From positions 8,724,001 to 8,788,000 of the forward strand of contig NW_026622874.1 in NCBI RefSeq assembly GCF_023065955.2: DNA of 64,000 nucleotides. Reading direction: 5' to 3'. The first letter of the stretch is position 1, and each line of letters begins with the position of its first letter. Of this stretch, positions 40,212-49,989 are shown one piece after another. Below the pieces are notes generated by a model. That model ran no database searches, was not told where the DNA came from, and saw only the letters and a program-made list of their open reading frames with translations. The DNA comes from Ursus arctos (Eukaryota; Chordata; Mammalia; Carnivora; Ursidae). The position numbers and the translations under genes are program-made.

Positions 40212-40226
40212 AGAAATTACATTGTG

Positions 40227-40953
40227 AATTCTATCCTGGAGGTTAGAATACATATGCTACACTTAATATCCTCTAGGTAAACAGAAAAAGCAAATACATA
40301 AAAGGATAAAGTAGTTTTTAAACAAGTTTCTAAGGATAAAATAAGAGTTTATGAGCAAGGAGTTGTTAGTTTTAATCACATCAAGACAAAAATAGGCATT
40401 TCCTGAGGTTTAAGAAAAAAAAATTCACTTCATGAAGGAACGTCATTAACGGCTGTCCTAAATTGTAAATCTACCTTTGAGGGCATAGGTGAATGAAAGC
40501 CTACTGTTTTGTCCCCAGATTACTCACAGTTAATATAATTGGCAGTGAGTCTGAAGGTTATCAGAAATTTCTAACCACTTGCTCATAAGTTTTCTTCAAG
40601 CATACTTTCTTATAGCAACTTAATAACAAGCAGCAGAGACATGGAAATTCTTTTTGTCTGACAGTGGGGGTGTAGGAATAGAATTCAGATGAAGAACTTA
40701 CTTCATGTCGCCAGAGCTGACAAATGTGAAAAATGTGCCAGACTCTGCAAGCTACAATTTCTGTAATTAGAAAAACAGGAATTTTTTCAGTGGTGCAGCC
40801 CGAATCTGAGATTTTTCAAATAAAAGCACTGTTTTTCTTACAGAGTAATTTTATTTTTATTTATGACTTTTTCTTAATGGAAAATGACCGTTCCTATTAA
40901 CTGAATGATTTCTCTGGATTCAAGCTTTAAATGGCAAAAAAACAAGAGTACTT
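40227..40953. other. Unassigned AT-rich sequence
   Basis: No SINE, LINE or exon recognised. Confidence 0.4.
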
Positions 40954-41157
40954 GGGGCACCTGAGTGGCTCAGTCGGTTACATGTCCAGTCTTGGTTTCG
41001 GCTCAGGTCATGATCTCAGGGTCGTGGGATCGAGCCCCATGTCGGACTCCATGCTCAGCTCAGAGTCTGCTTGAGATTCTGTTTCCCTCTCCCTCTGCCC
41101 CTCCCACTCGTGATCTCTAAATAAATAAATAAATAAATCTTTAAAAAAAAACAAAAA
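40954..41157 (+). mobile_element. CanSINE
   Basis: Sense copy with 'ggggcacctgagtggctcag' head, 'gggatcgagccccatgtcgg' B-box and (AAAT)n/A-rich tail. The TSD is aaacaagagtact upstream and aaacaagagtatt downstream. Confidence 0.96.
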
Positions 41158-41700
41158 CAAAACAAGAGTATTTCTATGGAGTCATATCTCATCTGGTTTG
41201 AAAGTAAAATAGGAAGATATTGGAGAGGAAAGAACCACTTGTTCAATAAAATTTTATTTACCATTCCACCTCATGCCAAGTATTGGTCACAGCAGTGAGA
41301 ATATATACAGAGATAACACTGTAACCATTCATTCATCCAAATCCTTAAACCATGGATTTACCACTCGATGCCAAGGCGTGGACAAGATACTAGGGACACG
41401 GAACAGCACCATGGAGCCAGGTTCCCCCCGCTGGGGGTTACAAACACACTGAGACTAGAACGAATCGTGGGCTGCTGGGTTTGAAATGAAATGACGTAAC
41501 CGTTCACTTAGATACAGAGCTTTAACTCAGACACAGACAGAGGTGTATAATACACACACAGGTGCGCATATGCTCTGGCTCAGTCTGAGACAGCTGAGAC
41601 CTAACAGGATCTAATTTAGCCAACAACATATCCATAGCAATGTGCACACCAAGCACCCAGATCTTGCTTTTAAAATACCATTCTCCACAAAAAGGAACCA
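41158..41700. other. Unassigned sequence with a possible L2-like block
   Basis: 41315-41450 ('aaccattcattcatcc', 'ggacaagatactagggacac', 'ctgggggttacaaacacact') resembles the block preceding L2/MIR-type tails, but is too diverged to classify. Confidence 0.35.
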
Positions 41701-41794
41701 AGGCGCCCTAGAAAAAGGCTGAGTCCAAGGCTGCAGCAAAGAAAGTACATGAAGAACTTATAACACTTTGTTACATCAAAAAGTAAGAAATTCT

Positions 41795-41999
41795 CGGGGC
41801 GCCTGGGTGGCACAGCAGTTAAGCGTCTGCCTTCGGCTCAGGGCGTGATCCCGGCATTACGGGATCGAGCCCCACATCAGGCTCCTCCGCAATGAGCCTG
41901 CTTCTTCCTCTCCCACTCCCCCTGCTTATGTTCCCTCTCTTGCTGGCTATCTCTCTCTCTGTGTCAAATAAATAAATAAAATCTTTAAAAAAAAAAAAA
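41795..41999 (+). mobile_element. Very young bear-type CanSINE within L1M
   Basis: Sense copy with 'ggtggcacagcagttaagcg', 'gcaatgagcctgcttcttcc' and A14 tail. It has an exact 13-bp TSD agtaagaaattct (41782-41794 and 42000-42012). Confidence 0.98.
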
Positions 42000-42885
42000 A
42001 GTAAGAAATTCTTGAAGAATCATGAAGACATTTCCAAAGGTCAGAGGAATAGTTGGTAGGTAGGGGCTCCCACAGACTGAAGCTGGAAAAACTCAAGCAC
42101 CAAAATAATTAATGACAGTAAGAAATATAACTCCTTGAATAAAACAAGAATCTATGAACCAATGTAAATCTTAAAAAGGAAGAAAGGGGAAGCTCTTTCT
42201 TAGAGCCTAATACCAACAAACAAATGGGGAAGGCTGGAAGGCTGGATGCTACAACTACCGAGTGAAAGTCTGATGAGGAACAAGATATTTATAGTTTCAA
42301 AGCATCTCCCTACAAATTACATATTAATAACAAAGGGCAAACAGTAATTTCATAGTGGAGAAACTTGGTGGATCCAAGCTAACCGACTGACAAATCAGTA
42401 ATATCCGTACTGACATCACGCGCCTCTTAAAATGAGGTACGAAGAAGGCACAACATCCCTTCTCTGTCCTACCAAAGCTAGCAAACTTCAATCCAATCGT
42501 GAGGACACATTAGACAAATATAAACTGAGGACTATTTTAAAAAATAACTGACCTCTACTCTTCAAAATATGTTAATTAAGGTCAAGAAAGTAAAGAAAGA
42601 CTAAAGAACTGCTCCAGATTGAATTCAAGGAGGACGTGAGACTTACGTGGACCGTGTGGCTCTGGACCGGAAAGAAACGGCTATATCACACACTGAGACC
42701 GTGGACTGCAGGGGAGCACACGGTAGTGTATCAAGGCTAAACATAGCAGACTGCACTTGATCAGAAAATGGACTTCTTGGGAACTATGTACTGAAGTACT
42801 TGGAGGTAAAGGGCCATGATGTCAACAACTTATTCTCAAATGGTTCAGAAAAACACTATGCATATATATATAAAAAATTAAAAAT

Positions 42886-43092
42886 GGGGGCACCTGGGTG
42901 GATCAGTTGGTTGAGGGTCTGGCTCTTGACTTCGGCTCAGGTTATGATCTCAGGATCCTGGGATCGAGCCCCATGTTGGGCTCCGAACTCAGCAGGGAGT
43001 CCACTTGGGGACTCTCTCTCTCTCTCTGCCCAGACCCCCACATGAGCACACACGCAATCTCTCTCTCAAGTAAATAAATCTTTTTTAAAAAA
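42886..43092 (+). mobile_element. CanSINE within L1M
   Basis: Sense copy with 'gcacctgggtggatcagttg' head, (TC)n stretch and a CA-rich part of the body. A diffuse A-rich TSD (aaaaaattaaaa) is present on both sides. Confidence 0.95.
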
Positions 43093-43104
43093 ATTAAAAC
43101 TTAG

Positions 43105-43305
43105 AGGGGCGCCTGGGTGGCTCAGTCGTTAAGCGTCTGCCTTAGGCTCAGGGCGTGATCCCGGGGTCCTGGGATCGAGCCCCACATCAGGCTCCTCCGC
43201 TGGGAGCCTGCTTCTTCCTCTCCCACTCCCCCTGCCTGTGTTTCCTCTCTCGCTGGCTGTCTCTCTCTCTGTCAAATAAATAAATAAAATCTTTAAAAAA
43301 AAAAA
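43105..43305 (+). mobile_element. Young bear-type CanSINE just behind the previous one
   Basis: Sense copy with 'gtggctcagtcgttaagcg', 'gctgggagcctgcttcttcc' and A-rich tail. The TSD is attaaaacttag upstream and ttttaaacttag downstream. It lies 12 bases after the preceding element. Confidence 0.97.
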
Positions 43306-43591
43306 AATTTTAAACTTAGTGAACAATTGGTAAATCTGGGTAAACAGTATATAGGATTTCCTTGTACTATTTTGTTAACTCTTCTTAAAGTTCAAAATTA
43401 TATCAAAATAAAAAGTTATAAACAAATGAAACACTATAGTTAATCCACTCATGAATGTAGTCCTTCAGTTGATGGTGAAGACTTCATAAATGTCACACAG
43501 TGGACAAAGATGAACAGAACACAGATTCCAACCCTTGAGGACATCTCAGTCAAGGATCGCTCAGCCTTTCAGAAAAACAAATTATAAAATT

Positions 43592-43706
43592 CTTTTTTTT
43601 TAAGATTCTATTTTTTTAAGTAATCTTTATACCTAATGTGGGGCTCGAACTCACAACCCCAAGGTAAGAGCTATATGCTCTACCGACGGAGCCAGCCAGA
43701 CACCCC
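43592..43706 (-). mobile_element. Short tRNA-Lys-like SINE
   Basis: Antisense copy: 'tacctaatgtggggctcgaa' and 'tgctctaccgacggagcca' are the complements of the T-arm and D-arm; 'aagtaatcttta' is the short body. It is closer to tRNA than the main CanSINE and lacks the TC-rich part. Confidence 0.88.
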
Positions 43707-44275
43707 TAAAATTATCTTATTACTACTCTCTTCTAATGCAGCCAAAATACCTCACAAGGAAAACATACTGTGAAGGACATGAACATTTTCCCTGCTGTAC
43801 TAGAAGTTCTATAATTAACATTCCTAAAAATAAATAAATCTATCACCTGAGAAGCAGAATTTTTGCTTTCAAAATATTTCTGTTGCAACACGATCTATAT
43901 TATAATAACATTACTAGAGAATTCAGGCCGTGTGGCTTGACTAACACCAAATATTATTTTTAAATGCCAAATTAATCATTCACTATGGTGAATGAATTGT
44001 GAAAGAACAGTAGGACGATGACCAGGAACAAGGCATGGTGAGAAGGTAAAATGTTTGGGAAGGAGAGGGCTTGTCGGTGTTAAATGGAAGCCAAGAGAGA
44101 GTACTTCAGCAAGAGGAGGGTGCGGACCTCCACCAGAAGGACAGCTGAAGAAATGTGCCCGAGAGTCACTAACACGTGCTGAGCAGCTGACTTCACAACC
44201 AGACCACTGCCAAGGCAGTGACGGCCCCGCAGGAAGGCAGAAACAGCACCGTGAGCAGCCTCTGGCACGCGCTGT
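43707..44275. other. Unassigned sequence
   Basis: Includes a short palindrome at 43979-43994 (attcactatggtgaat). The minus-strand 140-codon open frame 43976-44398 overlaps the MIR that follows and is not supported. Confidence 0.4.
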
Positions 44276-44279
44276 GTGC

Positions 44280-44410
44280 GGAGTGGGGTCCCCGCCTCCC
44301 CGCATCACATCCTGACACAGAGGAGGGGACCAGGCCAGGACGCGACAGATGGATTCAAAGCCAGGCTCATCTGACCCAGAAGCCATGCTTTTACACACTA
44401 CATAATCTGC
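44280..44410 (+). mobile_element. MIR 3' part
   Basis: 'gacacagaggaggggaccag', 'gatggattcaaagccaggct' and 'catctgacccagaagccatg' match the MIR 3' half. Confidence 0.7.
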
Positions 44411-45083
44411 GTTTCACAGCGTAGGAGAACTTCGGTCAAACATGAGGATCTCCCGTGTGCACAGACTGCGACACTCAGTAATAAACAACATAATCCCTGG
44501 TATCGCAGAATTTCTGGTCTAGAACATGTAAACGGCTGGAACCACAGGCAAAGCACTAGTAGGGTTCTCTACAGTGAAATGTGTTATCAGTAATTGGAAG
44601 TTACAATAAAACCACCACCAATGGCTTGTAAGTCGGGGGTGGGGGTGCTCTCGGGACAAAAATGAAAAGTCACCACAAAACAGACCAGAGAACTAGGAGC
44701 GGAATGCTCCCAGCCACTCGCTGGGCTATGATGTGACTGACTGTACTAAGGTCTTTAAAGGAACACAGTGATTCAGAAGACAGGACCGCAGCCATGGAGG
44801 CTGAGAGAAAGAGACAGGGGCTGTCCCAGAGGGAGGGCTCCTTGGCCCAGGGACAGCCACACTCTGGCGACAAGTGTGGCCTTAGTGTAGGAATGGATGG
44901 AGCCTGGTTCCATCAAATATCTGAAATTTAATTTTTACTTTTATCAAAACAACCTATTTACATAGTTTTAAGTAGTTCTACAGGGCCCTTACTGGGGGGA
45001 AAAGTGGACCCCTGCCCCTCCTTGCTTCTGCTACACTTTCTCCTCATTCGATATCTGCAGGTCACATGTTCCTGTTTTCCAAA
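44411..45083. other. Unassigned sequence
   Basis: A weak L2-like phrase ('taataaacaacataatccct', 'gaatttctggtctag') lies at 44478-44525. Nothing else is recognised. Confidence 0.35.
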
Positions 45084-45180
45084 TTTTTTTTAAGTAGACT
45101 CCATGCCCAACGTGGGACTCGAACCTACAACCCCAAGATCAAGAATCATGGACTCCACCACGGAGCCAGCCGGGCGCCCC
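45084..45180 (-). mobile_element. Short tRNA-Lys-like SINE
   Basis: Antisense copy: 'aagtagactccatgcccaac', 'gtgggactcgaacctacaac' and 'cggagccagccgggcgcccc'. The TSD resembles catgttcctg upstream and catgctcctg downstream. Confidence 0.9.
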
Positions 45181-46145
45181 ATGCTCCTGCTACCTCAGGC
45201 ATTACGTACAGACTTCACACAGACAATATGGATGTAGCTCCCCAGAACATCCCTCCCCCTTCTCCGCACACTACACCTGTTTGCTAAACCAGTACTGTTC
45301 ACATTACAACTAAATAGTACCTAAATGTTATTCCCAAAGGACTTGCTTATAGAACAATGATCATATTTCCCTTCTTGACAACGTTTCCTTCTGATCTGTG
45401 GCCTCCTACTTTTCTGTGCATCTTCTCAATACAAGGATGATTCAGTGACATCACCTCCAGGCCTGTGACATGCATACGCTGGACAGTGAACACCTCCCAA
45501 CCTCCTGGGAGCTAGAGTCTAGAGTACCCGTGCCTGGACAACAGCAGTGCCCCAGGACCTGTCCTGGGGATCCTCCTGTCCTGTCCATCCTGGAGCTCCT
45601 CCTGTCCGTCCTGCACCTCCTCCTGCCGGGCAAACACCAGTCTGGCTCCCTCTAGCTGCACCTTGTTACCTCCCTGCCCGCTGAAACCTACTTTGGGGAA
45701 GGTAGTCTCCATTTGACGTCCCAGCCCTTCCACTGAATTAATAATCTTCCAATATCCAAAAGCCCTATTTATTCTGTGAATGATCCTTCCTGGAGCCTCT
45801 GTTGTTCCACAGACACAGCATCTTCTCTTATCTCTGAGGATTTTAATTATGGTTTCTTTGAAATGTCTTTTGCTCCTTTATTGTTTCTGTTCCTTTCACA
45901 TTCTTTTTTAATCTTCCTATTTTGGGTTCTTTCATGTGAGAGACTCTCCTCCAGCACGTCTGTCCGAGTTAAGAGTGAGACAGCAGAGACATAAGCAGTG
46001 GCCGTATGTCGACTGCAGAACTGTTTCTTCTCCCCTAGAGAGAGAGCCTCCATTCTCCCGTGCGTGTCTGTAGAGGGTGGGAATAAGCCTGGCAGCCTGT
46101 GTGTTAGCCAAAATTGGGCAGAGAACATTGCAACTCAGTATGCGA
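45181..46145. other. Unassigned sequence with a degenerate minisatellite
   Basis: At 45551-45640 a pyrimidine-rich motif (cctcctgtcctg-like) recurs about three times with a spacing near 25 bases. The frames it opens on both strands are low complexity. The rest shows no recognised repeat. Confidence 0.45.
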
Positions 46146-46149
46146 CTCT

Positions 46150-46620
46150 GATTTTATTCCGTAAAAACGTTAAGTCAGACTGTGTTACTCAAACCCATTC
46201 TGAGAAAAAGCAAGTCCTTACAATAGCCAGCAAGGCCCTACATGATCTCCACTGCCCGTCCCATGGCCCTTCAGTACTTCTGACCTCATCTCTCACTCCC
46301 CTCCACCAGCTAACCTCCATGCTGCTGCAGTCTTACGTCCACCTCAGGGCCTTTGCACTACCTGTTCCTCTGCCCAGAACACTCCCGCCTCCAATCCGCA
46401 AAGCTCATTCCCTCTCCTGATGCATTGCTCAAATGACTCCCACTCTGCCACCTCGTTTTAAACTACAACCCTTCCCCCAGCACTCACAACTTTCTTATTC
46501 TAAATTCTCCTTCCGTGAGTACTGATCACTTCTAACATCCTATGCAAATCACTTTACTACATCTACTGTTTATTGTTTATCTCCTCCCACGAGAACAGAG
46601 CTTTTTTGGTTTAGATCACT
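46150..46620 (+). mobile_element. L2 3' end, long
   Basis: Clear L2 order: 'gcaagtccttacaatagcca', 'caaggccctacatgatctcc', 'acctcagggcctttgcacta', 'cctgttcctctgcccagaac', 'ctcattccctctcctgatg', 'ctcaaatgactcccactct', 'cccacgagaacagagctttt'. This is the best-preserved L2 copy in the window. Confidence 0.9.
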
Positions 46621-47420
46621 CATACATACCCGAAACCTACTGCAGTATTCACCCCTGTCCTTAACTATGCCCAACTGAAGGTTTCTGAAAATACAGCTCA
46701 TCTTCTGCTGGAGTGGGAAAAGGCAATTCCCTGGCCACATGCAGCCCAGGAACCCAATTTTCAAACAGTTCTTCTGTTTGCAGCTCCTGCAGCATGCCTG
46801 CCCTTCAAGATACCCCGAGCCCCCCATGTCTGTGGCCTCCAGGGACGTGCTCTTCAATTACTCGCTTCTTATTTGCTTCTACCCTGTTCAGTCTTCTCTG
46901 CTCTGCTGAGCCCATCAGGGCTAGTCCATCCACGATCCAGCCTCCAAAATGTTGCTCAAGTTTCTTCTACGGTTGTCACCCTCCATTCCATTACAGTCGG
47001 TTCAGCGAGAGTTCAGAGTGGGCAGAAAACAGAGCATGTGGTCAATTTACCACACTGACCTGTGTTGCTAACTATCTGAATCCCAGAACTAGCTCCCTTC
47101 TTTTCACACTCCCTTGCTCGCTAAGAAACCTCTTGATGATTATGGCTTCTCAACTTGCTGCTCCAGTGCTAGCTAGAAGACACGTTCTATATATTGCCTT
47201 TAGCAGGCAGTAGCTGCAGTTACACTGCTCTGTGACCTTGACTAAGTCTCCCTGGGAGAGATATCTACTCTTAGGAGGCTGACATACCCGCAGACTGAAA
47301 GTCACAGGAAGATAATGTAATCTTAGAAGCCTCTTGAGAGATAACCTTTCATTTTTCATACATTTATCCATTATGCTAAATATTTTCACATTTTTAATTT
47401 CAGCAGAATACAACCGGATT
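46621..47420. other. Unassigned sequence with a 166-codon open frame
   Basis: The plus-strand frame at 46713-47213 is open for 166 codons. It is Ser/Cys/Pro-rich, without a signal peptide, domain or homologous family that I know. No donor or acceptor frames it. I treat it as chance. Confidence 0.35.
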
Positions 47421-47621
47421 TTTTTTAAAGATTTTATTTATTTTTAAGAGAGAGACAGAGACAGCACAAGTAGGGGGAGGAGCAGAGGGAAAGAAAATCT
47501 CAAGCAGACTCCATGCTGAGCGCAGAGCCTGATGTGGGGCTCAATCTCACAACCCTGATATGATCACCTAAGCAAAAACCAAGAGTCAGATGCTTAACTG
47601 ACTAAGTCACCCAGGCGCCCC
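47421..47621 (-). mobile_element. CanSINE
   Basis: Antisense copy with 'aaagattttatttattttta' tail complement and 'gtcacccaggcgccc' head. The 17-bp TSD has about three mismatches (cagaatacaaccggatt against cagaatatagctggatt), pointing to an older insertion. Confidence 0.95.
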
Positions 47622-47679
47622 CAGAATATAGCTGGATTAAAAAGGAGGGGGGAGCCTAAAAAAAGATCTGTAAGATAAA

Positions 47680-47752
47680 TATAAATAGATAGGCAAGCAG
47701 GTAGGCAGGCGGATGGGTAAGCAGGCAGACAGACTGGACGGAGACAGACAAT
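47680..47752 (+). repeat. Degenerate GGCA/GACA tetranucleotide repeat
   Basis: Imperfect run of ggca, ggcg, gaca and agat units (for example 'aggcaagcaggtaggcaggc'). Confidence 0.85.
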
Positions 47753-47774
47753 TCATAATAAATATATAATGGAT

Positions 47775-47992
47775 CATTTGCTGAGTACCAAATATGCTCT
47801 AGGCCTTATATAGGCACCCTATACCTACCATATCGTTAATCCTCATACCAACTCTGTAATCTGGCATGCTATTAAAAAAAAAAAAGTCTAAGACTCGGAG
47901 ATCTTATGTCACTGGCCTAAGGTCACAGAGCCAGCTGAGACAAAGCCAAACTGCCCAATTCCAAGTTCCATGATTTTTACGCTACACACACC
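47775..47992 (+). mobile_element. MIR SINE with an internal A-run
   Basis: 'tttgctgagtaccaaatatg', 'cgttaatcctcataccaact', 'ctgtaatctggcatgctatt', then A13, then 'cctaaggtcacagagccagc', 'caattccaagttccatgat'. MIR order is preserved around the A-run. Confidence 0.85.
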
Positions 47993-49469
47993 GTTTTTAA
48001 GTGTCCGTTAATACAGTTTAAAATGTGAAATGAATACATTCTGATCTGATTTTAACAGAATGTTAAATGGTGATAGCATTTTGAATGTTTCCCAAAGTTC
48101 TATCATTTTTGTAACTTGTAATAAACATTAACATACTGTTCACCCAACTCAACATTCTGTCCCAAAATGGCCAGTGGCATGAGTCAATACCTTGTGGTAG
48201 GAGAGAGCTGCTTTTCATCACACCAGCTTCAAAACCTTAGGGACAATCCCCAACACAGTCTCGTTTTTCTAGAAACCCCTGCCCCATGCCAATCCTCCCC
48301 TGTACCGTGTCTACGAGTGAGCCCACACCCGAGTCCGACAACAAACCCCAGTTATGTCAGGGTAGAGAAGGCCTCCACCTCCAGCCACTGGAATCTCCGG
48401 CACAGGATCACGTCTTCTCATGGGAAAAGGCAAACAGTGCCTTTGGGTTCAGAAAAAGAAAATTAAAAACAGTAAGCAGCCATACCTGGATTAATAATGA
48501 GTGACAGCAACACAGCCGGGAATTATTAGTTTCATCTGGGCCGGAAGGAGTCTCAGTGCAGGAATTTTTGGCTGCAGCTCTGCTATTTGCTGAGAATTCT
48601 GAAAATTAAACACTGATCCCCTGGAAGTGGAATGTGTGCATGCAGATCACAGGAGCGCGCTGGCCGTTGCAGCCAGAGGTTTATATGAGATCTAATAAAG
48701 GACTACACGTCAGAATAAAGTTTTCAATTTTTCCATTTGAACTCAATAAAAAATAAATGACAGTCATGGCGCTCAAAATATTCACACCCTGGAGCAGCCA
48801 AGCTAAATAACTTAGTATCTTTTTGAACAGAAAAAATCTTTTCCCCCAGGACATATTTTTCAAAATATTAAATGTTCTGTTAGCTCAGCCCTCCTTCTGC
48901 AGCCAGCTGCATTCTGTTTTTGAAACTGGAGAATGATGGTCTGCCTCTCCCGTAATTGGAGAAAAATTCCAGTCCCATTAGGTAGGAAGCATTCAAATCA
49001 CATACTCTTACAGCTTATAAATTATGGTATTCTTAATATTATGCAAAATCTGAATTAGTCAAAATATCTTCAAAAGGTGGGGAGAAAAAAATGTGTTTTG
49101 AAATTAAAAAAAAGGAAACATTTCACATTGCAAAACTAAGCTAGTCAACTCTTTAAATTTTGTTTCACTAAGCATGAAAAGCACTTAGCAACAAAGTAAA
49201 ATTAATTGCAAAAATCAGGACAGCCTGGTTTAATGAAGACCGGGCCTGACCAAGGCAGCCTGTGCATCTATCTGCGGGCACCTAATAACCATCTCCACAT
49301 GCTGATCCTGCAAAAGTTAAGACTCGTTACTGGCTAAAATCCGCTGCTTTCTAAATAGTTCAGAGCGTTGGTTACTTCTATACATATTCTTAATGAAGAG
49401 AAGGCAGTTTTTCATTTAGTGAGAAAATTGAAGAGTATCTTTCAGGGCTTTCAAACGTTAATTAATGTT
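47993..49469. other. Repeat-free block, possible conserved non-coding sequence
   Basis: About 1.5 kb free of recognised repeats in a SINE-dense window. It contains homeodomain-type cores (TAATTA/ATTAAT, CAATTA-like) and TAAT-rich strings around 48490-48530 and 48950-49240. Open frames (99 and 72 codons) lack support. Constraint cannot be judged from one sequence. Confidence 0.35.
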
Positions 49470-49483
49470 TAAATCCATCACTT

Positions 49484-49673
49484 ATTTTTTTTAAGATTTT
49501 ATTTATTTAATTGACAGAAAGACAGCCAGCGAGAGAGGGAACACAAGCAGGGGAGTGGGAGAGGAAGCAGGCTTCCCAGAAGAGGAGCCTGATGTGGGGC
49601 TCGATCCCAGAACGCCGGGATCATGCCCTGAGCCAAAGGCAGACGCTTAATGACTGCGCTACCCAGGCGCCCC
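49484..49673 (-). mobile_element. Young bear-type CanSINE with exact TSD
   Basis: Antisense copy with 'acagccagcgagagagggaa', 'gggctcgatcccagaacgcc' and 'gctacccaggcgcccc' head. The TSD taaatccatcactt is exact (49470-49483 and 49674-49687). Confidence 0.97.
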
Positions 49674-49687
49674 TAAATCCATCACTT

Positions 49688-49951
49688 CTAACAGCTCTTC
49701 CTTTCCTCGCTCTCACAGTGTGAAAGTCAACTGTTACACTTCCTTTCCCTACTTTCCTTGTGTGAGAAGGGCAGAGGACAGAACAGGGAAGCCAGGGTGA
49801 AGAGGTCCTGTGGCGGCTCCTTGTCACACGCAAGGACTAATCAGGAGCTGGTGAGCATGCTCTAACTTGGGAAGGGTCCATGACAAAGAAGCAAGAACTT
49901 GTCCACTGTTTTCAAGTTCTTTGTTTCGCTTTGTAGCAGCTCCCTAGTTAA
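49688..49951. other. Unassigned sequence
   Basis: No repeat or exon recognised. Confidence 0.35.
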
Positions 49952-49952
49952 G

Positions 49953-49989
49953 GGGAGTGGGGTGGGCAGAACCCCCCCACCCCACCCCC
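49953..49989 (+). repeat. G/C-rich inverted repeat (hairpin / G-quadruplex candidate)
   Basis: GGGAGTGGGGTGGG at 49953-49966 pairs with CCCACCCCACCCCC at 49976-49989 with a single mismatch, leaving a 9-base loop. Each strand holds four or more runs of three or more G or C. Confidence 0.85.

Larger units (their letters stand above)
41700..43430 (+). mobile_element. L1M 3' UTR, interrupted by three CanSINEs
   Basis: Blocks of the L1M 3' UTR occur in order around the SINEs: 'gtctgatgaggaacaagata', 'acatattaataacaaaggg', 'tttcatagtggagaaacttg', 'atatccgtactgacatcacg', 'taactgacctctactcttc', 'agtacttggaggtaaagggc', 'catgatgtcaacaacttatt', 'ctcaaatggttcagaaaaac', then after two SINEs 'gaacaattggtaaatctggg', 'ccttgtactattttgttaac', 'caaaataaaaagtta'. 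It is the same family as 25595-26618. Confidence 0.8.

Noticed and set aside
43976..44398. 140-codon minus-strand open frame
   Set aside because: Overlaps a MIR and has overlapping frames on the other strand. No domain.
46713..47213. 166-codon plus-strand open frame
   Set aside because: No domain, no splice framing, Ser/Cys/Pro-rich composition typical of random translation. Listed only within an unassigned block.
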